Source: Actinomycetes bacterium
GTDB lineage: Bacteria; Actinomycetota; Actinomycetes; Propionibacteriales; Propionibacteriaceae
Assembly: GCA_023393755.1 (NCBI GenBank)
Contig: JAEXCA010000100.1
Span: 1 to 9,327 of the forward strand
DNA length: 9,327 bases
Reading direction: 5' to 3'
The notes beneath the pieces were generated by a model. That model was not told where the DNA came from and did not search any database. It saw nothing but the letters and a program-made list of their open reading frames with translations. Positions 1 to 7,278 of this stretch are shown piece after piece; the stretch's first letter is position 1; every line of letters starts with the position of its first letter. The position numbers were made by a program, and so were the translations under genes.

Positions 1-1345
1 CGATCCGGGCGCGGGGGGGGGGGGTGTTGTCCCTGCCGTGCGGCGCGCTGGGGCGCTGGCCGTCCAGCACGGTGGTGATCTGCTCGCGGGGTTGTCCGTC
101 CAGCCAGCCGGCCTGGCCGGATCCGCCGGCCCAGTCGCCCAGCTGGTTCTGGGCGTCGTCGGCGAGCGGGCCGACCACGGCGATCGTCCGCGGTCCGGCG
201 TCCGGCGACAGCGGCAGGACGCCGTCGTTGCGCAGCAGCACCAGGGAGCGGCGGGCGATCTCGAGGTTCACCTCGGCGTGCTGGGCCGTGCCGATCTCGA
301 TCCGGATCCGCTCCGGATCCGGCCGGCGGGGATCCTCGAACAGTCCGAGTTCGAACTTCAGGGTCAGGATCCGGGCCACGGCCGGATCGAGGTCGGCCTC
401 GACCAGCAGCCCCTGCCGGATCGCCTCGAGTGCCCCGTCGTGGAACCCCGGCGTGGTCATCACCAGATCGTTGCCGGCCTTCACCGCCGCCGCGGCGGCA
501 TGGGCGTAGTCGGGCTGCACCTTCTGCTCCCAGACCATCCGGCCGACGTTGTCCCAGTCGGTGACCAGGGTTCCGGTGTAGCCCCACTCGCCGCGCAGCA
601 CCTCGGTGAGCAGCCACTGGTTGATCGTGATCGGCACCCCATCCATCGTCTGGTAACCGAGCATGAAGGTTCGGCAGCCCTCCCGCGCCACCCGCTCGAA
701 GGGCGGCAGGAACCAGGCGCGCAGCTTGCGCCGGGAGATGTCGGCCTCGCTGGCGTCCCGCCCGCCCTGGGTCTCGGAGTAGCCGGCGAAGTGCTTGGCG
801 GTGGCCAGGATCGCGGTCGGGTCGGTCAGCCCGGCACCCTGGTAGCCGCGCACCATCGCCGAGGCCAGCTCGCCGATCAGGAACGGGTCCTCGCCGAAGG
901 TCTCGTCCACCCTGCCCCAGCGCAGATCGCGGGCGATGCACAGCACCGGCGAGAAGGTCCAGTGAATGCCCGTGGCAGCGGCCTCTACAGCTGTAATGCG
1001 TGCGGCCTGCTCAATCAGCTCCGGGTTCCAGGACGCCGCCATCCCCAGCTGGGTGGGGAAGATGGTCGCGCCCTCCCAGAACGAGTGCCCGTGGATGCAG
1101 TCCTCACCGACCAGCAGCGGGATCCGCAGCCGGGTCCGCTGCACCAGCTGGTGCGCCCGCACCAGCCGCTCCGGCGAGGTGTGCAGGATCGACCCGACGT
1201 TGACCCGCAGCACCTGGTCGTCGAGATCGTCGCGGGCGTCGAGCTGCATCATCTGCCCGACCTTCTCCGGCACCGACATCCGGGCCAGCAGGTCCGCCAC
1301 CCGGGCCGGGATCGGCAGGGCGGGATCACGGAAGGGTTCGGTCAT
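1..1345 (-). CDS. Glycoside hydrolase family 3 enzyme, beta-glucosidase type (C-terminal part missing)
   Basis: Seen: 448 codons read from ATG at 1345 and run off the left edge. There is no signal peptide, so the enzyme is probably cytoplasmic. Family GH3 TIM-barrel landmarks appear in order: VGEDCIHG (79-86), FPTQLGMAASWN (96-107), RDLRWGRVDETFGEDP (139-154), KHFAGY (184-189), the QGGRDAS loop (193-199), and LVTDWDN (260-266), where D263 fits the catalytic nucleophile. The second domain starts around 365 (RRSLVLLRNDGVLPL). The usual acid/base glutamate lies further on and is outside the window. Known: BglX-like GH3 enzymes release terminal beta-linked glucose from oligosaccharides. Inference: it finishes the degradation of the imported sugar. 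It lies 45 bp after the ROK stop and is probably cotranscribed; the ribosome site (AAAGCGAG) is weak. The last residues before the edge (near 425-448) look unlike the family and include a run of 12 C in the coding strand, so the frame there is doubtful. Confidence 0.93.
   Translation of the reverse strand, partial: MTEPFRDPALPIPARVADLLARMSVPEKVGQMMQLDARDDLDDQVLRVNVGSILHTSPERLVRAHQLVQRTRLRIPLLVGEDCIHGHSFWEGATIFPTQLGMAASWNPELIEQAARITAVEAAATGIHWTFSPVLCIARDLRWGRVDETFGEDPFLIGELASAMVRGYQGAGLTDPTAILATAKHFAGYSETQGGRDASEADISRRKLRAWFLPPFERVAREGCRTFMLGYQTMDGVPITINQWLLTEVLRGEWGYTGTLVTDWDNVGRMVWEQKVQPDYAHAAAAAVKAGNDLVMTTPGFHDGALEAIRQGLLVEADLDPAVARILTLKFELGLFEDPRRPDPERIRIEIGTAQHAEVNLEIARRSLVLLRNDGVLPLSPDAGPRTIAVVGPLADDAQNQLGDWAGGSGQAGWLDGQPREQITTVLDGQRPSAPHGRDNTPPPRARI
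13..24. repeat. Homopolymer run of 12 G (12 C in the GH3 coding strand)
   Basis: Twelve consecutive G bases lie inside the GH3 gene, 12 bases from the window edge. In the current frame they give Thr-Pro-Pro-Pro-Arg, where GH3 proteins normally continue smoothly into the second domain. A change of one base would shift the frame. Either a sequencing or assembly artefact near an end, or a slippage tract, would explain it. Confidence 0.9.
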
Positions 1346-1390
1346 GGTGCTCGCTTTCGGTCGGGACGGTGGGCTGGGAAGGAACCGCAG

Positions 1391-2602
1391 CTAGCCGCGA
1401 GGCCCGGACGGTGCGTCGATCAGCGCTTCGATCGGCATCAGCGCCGAGCCCAGCGCAACCGTATCGCCGCCGAAGGTTGCGGCGGTGAGGTCGAACTGGC
1501 CCGCCGGACGGTCGAGGCAGTTGCGCCGGATGGCGTCGGCGATGGTCTCGGCGTGGTTCTCCATCAGGCGCAGGCCCACCCAGCCCCCGATCACGATCCG
1601 CTGCGGATTGGTGAGGTTCACGACATTGCCGAGCGAGGCGCCCAGCGCCTCGATCACATCCTCCAGCACCGCACCGGCTGCCGGGTCGGCGGCTGCGGCG
1701 TCCAGGAAGGCGCCGAGGGCGTGCCAGCCGCTCCCCTCGAAGACCCCGCCGACCTCCCGCCAGGCGTCCAGGATGGCGTCCGCACCCAGGTAGGCCTCGA
1801 CACAACCGCGGTTGCCGCAGCGGCACGGACGGCCGCCGTAGCGGATCTTGGTGTGGCCCCATTCGGTGGCACTGCTGAACGCGCCGCGGTAGACCTCGCC
1901 GTCGGTGACGATCCCGAGGCCCACACCGCGTCCCAACAGGGCGACCGCCGCGTGCGAGACCCCGCGCGCGGCGCCGTACCAGAGTTCGGCGTTGGCCAGG
2001 GTCTTGGCCCCGTTCTCGGCGAGCACCGGGACGGTTTCCCCGAAGGTCTCGACGATCGGACGCGGCTCCCAGCCCAGGCTCTGCGCGTACAGGGTCTGGG
2101 CGCCGTCCGGGCCGGTCTCGACCACGCCGGGCAGGCCGAGCCCGATCCCGACCAACCGGGGCCAGCGTGCGGCATTGCGCTCCCGGAGGGCGGCGATGGC
2201 GTCGCGCAGGTCGGCCTCGATGTCCTCGGGTCGTTCCTCGGCGCGTCCACCGCGGAACTCGCGATCGACCATGGTGAGACCGAAGTCGAAGAGTTCGACC
2301 GCCACCCCGCGCTCGCCGACGTCCGCGCCGATGGCGTAGGCACCGTCCCGCCGGGGAGCGATCAGCGAGATCGGACGTCCGCCGCGGGAGGCGATGGTGC
2401 CGACCTCCTCGACCAGGCCGTCGGCGATCAGGTCGGTGACGATATTGGCGGCGGAGGCGGCGGACAGCCCGCACTCCCGGGCCAGCGCCGCCCGGGTCGT
2501 CTCGCGCTCCCGCAGGATGTGGCGCAGCGCAGCAGAGCGGTTCCGCTGGCGCAGCGAGGTGACGGTCTGCGACTCAGGCGGATGGGACGCCGCCAGGTTC
2601 AT
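1391..2602 (-). CDS. ROK-family transcriptional repressor (NagC/XylR type)
   Basis: 403 residues, the normal size for a ROK repressor. The N-terminal winged helix-turn-helix spans about 18-72 (TRAALARECGLSAASAANIVTDL in the middle, followed by an RGGRP wing at 73-77). The ROK domain follows: DVG at 94-96, GIGLGLPGVV (152-161), EWGH at 247-250, and the zinc motif C-R-C-G-N-R-G-C-V-E at 260-269 with H250 as the fourth ligand. Known: in ROK sugar kinases an Asn-Asp pair holds the catalytic base. Here the matching stretch reads E-N-G-A-K (196-200), so Asp is replaced by Gly, and the DxGxT phosphate loop is also degenerate. That argues for a sugar-sensing regulator, not a kinase; E247 and H250, which bind sugar in the family, are kept. 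The start is fixed by a 4-bp ATGA overlap with the stop of the upstream GH5 gene, implying translational coupling. Inference: it controls its own operon, probably through the site near 7310-7322. Confidence 0.95.
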   Translation of the reverse strand: MNLAASHPPESQTVTSLRQRNRSAALRHILRERETTRAALARECGLSAASAANIVTDLIADGLVEEVGTIASRGGRPISLIAPRRDGAYAIGADVGERGVAVELFDFGLTMVDREFRGGRAEERPEDIEADLRDAIAALRERNAARWPRLVGIGLGLPGVVETGPDGAQTLYAQSLGWEPRPIVETFGETVPVLAENGAKTLANAELWYGAARGVSHAAVALLGRGVGLGIVTDGEVYRGAFSSATEWGHTKIRYGGRPCRCGNRGCVEAYLGADAILDAWREVGGVFEGSGWHALGAFLDAAAADPAAGAVLEDVIEALGASLGNVVNLTNPQRIVIGGWVGLRLMENHAETIADAIRRNCLDRPAGQFDLTAATFGGDTVALGSALMPIEALIDAPSGPRG

Positions 2603-4032
2603 GAGCCGACCGTACCGGTATCGGCGAGGGTGAGCACTCGGATCCGGACCGGCGCGCGGGCGGTGAGGGTGAACCGGCGACCGTCCCACGCCGCCTCCAG
2701 CGCTTCGGGGACATCGGCGTCGGTCCGCCAGGAAGCGGGTGGCTGGGCGAGTTCGAAGCTGAGGGTGTCGCCGCCGGCGAGGGTGGTCACTGGGTGCTCG
2801 GTGTCGGCGTAGCGCTCGCCGAAGGGGTGCTGCCACAGTTCCCGCGGCAGCCTGTCCAGAGGCTGCGGCCGGCTGCCGCGGCCCGCCCAGGCGGGCAACT
2901 GCAGGGTGGGACGGGCGAAGACCGCGTCCAGGATGTCGGCACGGCGTTCGCAGCGCCGCGCGGCGATCGCTTCGAGATACGCCCGCAGGATCTCCCAGGC
3001 CAGATCGGGGGTGGGAGAACAGGCGGGGTCGGCGATCTGTTCCCAGCCGGCCGGCCGGACGACGGACAGTGGCGAGGTGACGGTGTCGAGCTTCTTCCAC
3101 GTCCACAGGTTCCAGCCGATGTCGTGGCGCTCGTACAGCCGGGTGGCGGCGTAGATCCACTGCGGGGTGTTCTCCCCGCCCTCCCCCATGTAGATCGGCG
3201 TGCCCAGCTCATCGCGGACCGCGAGGTACTCGCCGATGCTGGACTCCTCCGGCGGGCACCAGTAGCGGTGGAACTGCAGCGCCTGGTTGTCGTCGAACCG
3301 CTGCCGCAGCGGCTGCCAGTTGGTGGCCCAGTGACTGCCCTCGTAGACCAGCAGGTGGCGGTCGTCGACCTCGCGGATCGCCGCGGTGAGGTCGCGATAG
3401 AACTGCACGAGTTCCGCCTCATAGCGGTGCTGCCACTGCTCCGGGAGCGGCTCGTTGAGCAGGTCGTAGCCGAGGACGGCGTCCCGGTCGCGGTAGCGCC
3501 CGGCGATCTCCCGCCACAGCGCGATGGTCAGGTCGCGGTAGCGCTGCCGCATGAACAGCTCGGGCAGCCGGTTCGGGGAGTCGTCGATGTTCGTCCCGGT
3601 CTGGCCGCCGGGGGCACCGTGCAGGTCGAGCAGGATGCGTAGCCCGTGACGCTCGCTCCAGCGCACCGCCCGGTCGATCAGCTCGAACCCGTCGGCCAGG
3701 AACTCGCCGTCGTCGGTGATCACCCCGCGGGCGTTGATCGGGAGCCGGACGTGGTCGAAACCGGCCTGGGCGATCAGCGCGAAGTCGTCCTCGGTGACGA
3801 ACTCGTCCCGGAACCGGCGCCAGAACTCGTCCGCGCGTTCCGGGCCGACCAGATGCCGGATCCTCGCCTCGATCTGCCGAGCGGACGCCAGGTCATCGCC
3901 GAACCGCCACATGTAGCCCTCGGGCATCAGCCAGTTGCCCAGTCCGACGCCGCCGAGCCGGACCGGGCCGTCGTCGTCCACCAGCCGGGTGCCGCTGGCC
4001 CGCACCAGACCGGGTCGGAAGAGTCGACTCAT
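2599..4032 (-). CDS. Glycoside hydrolase family 5 (cellulase/exo-glucanase fold), intracellular
   Basis: 477 residues, with no signal peptide or anchor. GH5 landmarks are GVGLGNWLMPEGYMW (28-42), HVRLPIN (94-100), LLDLHGAPGGQ (134-143), YDLLNEP (189-195) with E194 as acid/base, QFHRYW (253-258), YMGEGGEN (281-288) with E284 as nucleophile, and WNLWTWKK (307-314). All residues needed for retaining hydrolysis are present. The barrel ends near 355. The remaining ~120 residues include a stretch rich in Arg/Pro, then a predicted beta-rich tail (about 405-470) that I do not recognise. Known: GH5 covers beta-1,4-, beta-1,3- and beta-1,6-glucanases and mannanases; the N-terminal LGNWL motif recalls the exo-beta-1,3-glucanase-like members, but I cannot assign a subfamily. 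It begins 11 bp after the second permease with a GGGAG ribosome site 8 bases before ATG, and its stop overlaps the ROK start. Inference: it cuts the imported oligosaccharide in the cytoplasm ahead of the GH3 enzyme. Confidence 0.93.
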   Translation of the reverse strand: MSRLFRPGLVRASGTRLVDDDGPVRLGGVGLGNWLMPEGYMWRFGDDLASARQIEARIRHLVGPERADEFWRRFRDEFVTEDDFALIAQAGFDHVRLPINARGVITDDGEFLADGFELIDRAVRWSERHGLRILLDLHGAPGGQTGTNIDDSPNRLPELFMRQRYRDLTIALWREIAGRYRDRDAVLGYDLLNEPLPEQWQHRYEAELVQFYRDLTAAIREVDDRHLLVYEGSHWATNWQPLRQRFDDNQALQFHRYWCPPEESSIGEYLAVRDELGTPIYMGEGGENTPQWIYAATRLYERHDIGWNLWTWKKLDTVTSPLSVVRPAGWEQIADPACSPTPDLAWEILRAYLEAIAARRCERRADILDAVFARPTLQLPAWAGRGSRPQPLDRLPRELWQHPFGERYADTEHPVTTLAGGDTLSFELAQPPASWRTDADVPEALEAAWDGRRFTLTARAPVRIRVLTLADTGTVGS

Positions 4033-4043
4033 ACTGCGGCTCC

Positions 4044-4964
4044 CTACTTGAGTCCGGACAGGGCGAACCCCTGCACGATGTAGCGCTGGAAGAACACGAA
4101 CACCAGCAGGATCGGCACCACCATCAGGGTGGAGGCCGCCATCTGCAGCGACGGGTTGGTGGCGATCTGCTGGTTGAGCAGCGACAGGCCCACCGAGAGG
4201 GTGTACAGCCGCTGGTCGTTGGCGATGATCAGCGGCCAGAGGAAGGCGTTCCACCCGGTGATGAAGGTGAGCACCACCTGCACGGCGAGGATGGGCCCGG
4301 ACATCGGCAGGACGATCCGCAGGAAGATCCGCAGCTCGCTCGCGCCGTCGATCCGGGCTGCCTCGATCACCTCGGTGGGGATCGTCGACATGAACTGCCG
4401 GAACAGGAACACGCTGAAGCCCGAGACCAGCATGGGCAGCGCGATGCCGATCAGGGTGTTGGTGAGCTTCATCCCGTTGATGATCAGGAAGCTCGGCACC
4501 ATCGTCACCTGGCCGGGAATCATCATGGTGACCAGCACCAGGAAGAACAGCACCTCCCGTCCGCGGAAGGTGAACTTGGCGAAGCCGTAGCCGGCCGCCG
4601 CCATCAGCAGCAGCCCGACCATGCAGATCAGCACGAGCGCGAGGGTGTTGAGCAGATAGCGGCCGAAGTCGAGTTCGGTGAAGAGCTGGGCGAAGTACTC
4701 CAGGGTCGGTTGCTGGGGCAGCAACTGCGGCGGATAGGCCACCGACTCGCTGCGCGGCTTCACCGACGCGAACACCATCCAACCGAACGGGAAGGCGGTG
4801 GCGAAGGCGCCCACCGCCAACAGGGCGCCAACCACGACCGTGCCCGGACGGACGCGGCGAGCCGGGAGGCGTCCGATCCCTGCGGCCGGCCGAAGGCCGA
4901 CTCTCGAAGGGTCGGACGATCCGGCACCCGGGGAAGCCGCCATCGGTTTCTCAGTACTCGGCAT
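4044..4964 (-). CDS. Carbohydrate ABC transporter permease, MalG type (CUT1 family)
   Basis: 306 residues. After a hydrophilic N-terminus of about 40 residues come six membrane segments: about 42-66, 103-126, 137-158, 168-189, 222-246 and 276-293. The cytoplasmic EAA loop, which docks the ATPase, reads EAARIDGASELRIFLRIVLP at 201-220, and the long periplasmic-side segment before TM2 is typical of MalG-like subunits. It overlaps the stop of the first permease by 14 bp. The start is supported by a strong GAGGAGG ribosome site 5 bases upstream of ATG 4964. Oddity: residues 17-30 of the hydrophilic N-terminus are encoded by a palindromic repeat (4870-4918) that recurs in the lhr gene, so this segment is probably acquired sequence tolerated in frame. 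No ATPase gene lies nearby; CUT1 importers in actinobacteria often use a shared MsiK-type ATPase encoded elsewhere. Confidence 0.96.
   Translation of the reverse strand: MPSTEKPMAASPGAGSSDPSRVGLRPAAGIGRLPARRVRPGTVVVGALLAVGAFATAFPFGWMVFASVKPRSESVAYPPQLLPQQPTLEYFAQLFTELDFGRYLLNTLALVLICMVGLLLMAAAGYGFAKFTFRGREVLFFLVLVTMMIPGQVTMVPSFLIINGMKLTNTLIGIALPMLVSGFSVFLFRQFMSTIPTEVIEAARIDGASELRIFLRIVLPMSGPILAVQVVLTFITGWNAFLWPLIIANDQRLYTLSVGLSLLNQQIATNPSLQMAASTLMVVPILLVFVFFQRYIVQGFALSGLK
4870..4918. repeat. Palindromic repeat, copy A, inside the MalG-type permease gene
   Basis: Positions 4875-4916 match 9108-9149 at 38 of 42 bases in the same plus-strand orientation. The copy is bounded by CGTCCGA (4870-4876) and its reverse complement TCGGACG (4912-4918). 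This stem extends inwards with CCCT (4878-4881) pairing AGGG (4908-4911) across a single bulged T. Inside, CGGCC-GAA-GGCCG (4887-4899) forms a small hairpin. It encodes residues 16-32 of the permease, read from the strand opposite to the one translated in lhr. Confidence 0.85.
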
Positions 4965-5829
4965 CGTTCCTCCTCGCGCGAAGCTGCAGCAGGGTGATGG
5001 CGGCGATGATCACGAAGAGCACCACCGTCCCGGCGCTGGCGTAGCCGAACTGGCTGGCCGAGAAGCCCTTCTGGTACAGGAACAGCGAGATCGAGGTGGA
5101 CGCACCCAGCGGGCCGCCCTTGGTCAGCACGAAGGGTTCGTCGAAGAACTGCAGCCAGGCGATGGTGGTGGTGATCGCCACGAAGACGATGGCGAACCGC
5201 AGCAACGGGATCGCGATCGACACCGTCCGCCGGAACTCGGACGCACCGTCCAGCGCGGCTGCTTCGAGGTACTCCTTCGGCACACCCTGCAGGGCGGCGA
5301 GGAAGATGATGATGTTGAGCCCCAGCCCCCGCCAGACCGCGACCCACACCACCGAGAACTTGACCACGGTCGGATCCGACAGCCACGGCACCGGCGGCAG
5401 CCCGACCACCGAGAGCAGGTGGTTGAACAGGCCGAACTGGGTGTTGAACAGGTAGCCCCAGACCAGGGCCACCGCCACGATCGCGGTGATCGCCGGCACG
5501 AAGTAGAAGGAGCGCAGTGCCCGGAAGAAGCGACCCTGGGAACGGTTCAGCGCCAGCGCGATCCCCAGCGAAGCCAGGATGACGGTCGGCACCCCGAGCA
5601 CCACGAAGATGGCCGTGTTGAGCAGCGCCTGCCAGAACTGGCGGTCGGCGAACAGCGCGGCGTAGTTCTCCCCGCCGATGAAGGTGATCCGCGACCAGTT
5701 GCCCAGCCCGGCCAGGTTCATGTCGGTCAGGCTCACCACGAAGGCCACCAGGATCGGCAGCACGCCGAAACCGATCAGCAGCAGCATGGCTGGGCCGACG
5801 AAGGCGTAGGGGGCGAGTCGTGGCTTCAT
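4951..5829 (-). CDS. Carbohydrate ABC transporter permease, MalF type (CUT1 family)
   Basis: 292 residues, usual for a six-segment MalF-like subunit without the enlarged enterobacterial loop. Membrane segments lie at about 8-33, 68-92, 106-128, 156-180, 211-229 and 264-283. The EAA loop is EAAALDGASEFRRTVSIAIP at 189-208 with the conserved Gly at 195. ATG 5829 is chosen because MKPRLAPYAFVGPAM is a typical short cytoplasmic start running straight into TM1. Upstream in-frame ATGs (5949 and near 5889) would lie in or before the stop of the binding-protein gene and add non-conserved residues. It follows the binding-protein gene by 64 bp that hold a strong hairpin, and its stop overlaps the next permease. 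It forms the membrane channel together with the MalG-type partner. Confidence 0.96.
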   Translation of the reverse strand: MKPRLAPYAFVGPAMLLLIGFGVLPILVAFVVSLTDMNLAGLGNWSRITFIGGENYAALFADRQFWQALLNTAIFVVLGVPTVILASLGIALALNRSQGRFFRALRSFYFVPAITAIVAVALVWGYLFNTQFGLFNHLLSVVGLPPVPWLSDPTVVKFSVVWVAVWRGLGLNIIIFLAALQGVPKEYLEAAALDGASEFRRTVSIAIPLLRFAIVFVAITTTIAWLQFFDEPFVLTKGGPLGASTSISLFLYQKGFSASQFGYASAGTVVLFVIIAAITLLQLRARRNDAEY

Positions 5830-5852
5830 GGTCCTGGTTCCGATGGGGACGG

Positions 5853-5885
5853 TGGGGGCGAGGGACGGCGTGTCCCTCGCCCCCA
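5853..5885 (-). promoter_or_regulatory. Intercistronic stem-loop between binding-protein and permease genes
   Basis: TGGGGGCGAGGGAC (5853-5866) and its exact reverse complement (5872-5885) form a 14-bp, almost all-GC stem with a 5-base loop. It starts 8 bases after the binding-protein stop and ends 23 bases before the permease start. No U-run follows, so it is not a standard intrinsic terminator. Known: in mal-type operons such structures protect upstream mRNA and let the binding protein be made in excess. I infer that role here. Confidence 0.75.
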
Positions 5886-5893
5886 TCATGGTG

Positions 5894-7177
5894 TCAGCGG
5901 GCCGGGGTACCGGTGGTCGCGGTGAACAGTCCGTCCAGCGCCTGAGCACGGTCGGCGCCGGTCAGCACGATCGCGTTCAGTGCGTCCAGCAGCGCCTTGC
6001 CGGTCTCGCCGTCCCAGTTCGGAACCAGCGGCAGCAGCTTCGCGTCCGCCAACTGGGCGGAGTAGACCGCCACCAGCGGATCGGCCGCCAGGCCCGGGTC
6101 GCTCAGCGCGGCCTTGACCGTGGGCAGCTGGCCGTCCAGTTCGAACCACGTCAACTGGGTGGCCGGATCCGAGAGGTAGTCGGCCAGGGCCAACGCGCCC
6201 GCCTGGTTCTTGGTGGCGCCCCAGATGCCCAGGTTCGAGCCGGCCAGCAGCGAGGTGCCCCCGGCACCCTTCGGCAGCACGCTCACGTTCCACTTGCCCT
6301 CGAGCTCGGGGGCAGCCTCGGAGATGGCTGCGGCCAGGTAGGGGCCGCTGACCAGCATCGGGGTGGCTCCCGAGATGAAGCCCTGGGTCTGGTCGAAGTC
6401 GCTGTTGGTCGGGACGCTGCCGTCGGCGTAGAGGCCGGTGTACAGGTCGACCGCCTTGGCGAACTCCGGGGTGTCGAAGTTGATCTTCCCGTCGGCGTCG
6501 ACCACGTCCCCGCCGTGGGCCCAGGTCATCACCACCGGCAGCGGGCTGTCCCACTGCGGGATGTAGTAGCCGTAGGAGTCCTTGCCACGCTCGGCCAGCT
6601 TCTTGGCATCGGCCCGCAGTTCGTCCCAGGTGGCCGGCGGAGCGTCGATGCCGGCCTCGGAGAGGATGTCGCTGCGATAGAACAGCACCCGGGTGTCGGC
6701 CACCCAGGGCAGCGACTGCACCGCACCGTCGATCGCCGTGGCCTGCCCGGCGATGCCGTCGATGAAGTTCGAGGCGGCCAGGTTCGGGTAGCCCGCCAGG
6801 GTTGCGTCGTCCAGCGTGAGCAACGCACCGCTGCTGGCGAAGGTGCGCAGCTTGGAGAGGCCGATCTGGATCAGGTCGGGACCCTCGCCGGAGGCGACCG
6901 CAGTCGTGAACTTCTGGTCGATGGCGTCCCAGGGAACCGCGACCGTGGTCACCTCGGCTCCGGTTTCGTCCTCGAAGGGCTTCACCAGCGCGTCGAAGTT
7001 GGTGGCGCTGTCGCCCATCACCCACACGGTGAGCGGGCCCGCGGCCACCGGTGCGGACGGCGAGCCCTGTGGCGACTCGGCGGGGCTGCTGGGGGAAGGC
7101 GAACTGGGGGCGCAGGCCGTCAGTGACGTGGCGACGGCGATGGCTGCCACCAGGCCCAGCAAGCGCGGTTTCTTCAT
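5894..7177 (-). CDS. Extracellular sugar-binding lipoprotein of an ABC importer (SBP family 1, CUT1)
   Basis: 427 residues. The N-terminus is a classic lipoprotein signal: MKKPR, a hydrophobic core, and the lipobox L-T-A-C with the lipidated cysteine at 22. A Ser/Pro/Ala-rich spacer (23-46) tethers the domain to the membrane. The mature fold starts at PLTVWVMGDS (48-57) and shows family landmarks: GPDLIQIG, then LPWVADTRVLFYRSDIL (the hinge/ligand region), PPATWDEL, and a late FELDGQLPTVKAAL segment. Known: such proteins capture oligosaccharides and hand them to MalFG-type permeases; the next two genes are exactly those. Several Trp/Tyr/Asp residues suit sugar stacking, but the ligand cannot be named. 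ATG 7177 is chosen because it starts the signal peptide; the in-frame ATG at 7279 would put 34 Arg-rich residues before it. It is the first gene of the operon, with the promoter about 100 bases upstream. Confidence 0.96.
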   Translation of the reverse strand: MKKPRLLGLVAAIAVATSLTACAPSSPSPSSPAESPQGSPSAPVAAGPLTVWVMGDSATNFDALVKPFEDETGAEVTTVAVPWDAIDQKFTTAVASGEGPDLIQIGLSKLRTFASSGALLTLDDATLAGYPNLAASNFIDGIAGQATAIDGAVQSLPWVADTRVLFYRSDILSEAGIDAPPATWDELRADAKKLAERGKDSYGYYIPQWDSPLPVVMTWAHGGDVVDADGKINFDTPEFAKAVDLYTGLYADGSVPTNSDFDQTQGFISGATPMLVSGPYLAAAISEAAPELEGKWNVSVLPKGAGGTSLLAGSNLGIWGATKNQAGALALADYLSDPATQLTWFELDGQLPTVKAALSDPGLAADPLVAVYSAQLADAKLLPLVPNWDGETGKALLDALNAIVLTGADRAQALDGLFTATTGTPAR

Positions 7178-7246
7178 GGTCTCTGGTCCTCTCGGTGCGC
7201 GCGGCACAGGCGACTCCGCCCGGCCACGACGGTGGCTTGCGATCCG

Positions 7247-7264
7247 CCTGGCGGTAGCGCCAGG
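7247..7264 (-). promoter_or_regulatory. Inverted repeat in the 5' leader of the sugar operon
   Basis: CCTGGCG (7247-7253) and CGCCAGG (7258-7264) are perfect 7-bp arms around a 4-base loop. They lie just downstream of the predicted transcription start (near 7272) and 70 bases before the binding-protein ATG. It could be an mRNA hairpin or a second operator; no U-run follows. Confidence 0.5.
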
Positions 7265-7278
7265 GGCTCTGAGCTGCA

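Noticed and set aside
38..2812. Very long plus-strand open frame (924 codons) opposite GH3, ROK and GH5
   Set aside because: It is the antisense shadow of three well-supported genes in GC-rich DNA; its protein is low-complexity Arg/Gly/Pro/His-rich with no domain.
4870..4918. Insertion sequence or transposase remnant around the repeats
   Set aside because: No transposase motif or terminal-repeat pair enclosing a gene is visible; both repeat copies are short, isolated and in frame.
5853..5885. Intrinsic terminator at the intercistronic hairpin
   Set aside because: The stem is strong, but no U-run follows in the transcript direction, and the downstream permease belongs to the same operon.
5830..5949. 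Earlier start codons for the MalF-type permease
   Set aside because: They would read back through the intercistronic hairpin and into the end of the binding-protein gene, adding residues with no family similarity.
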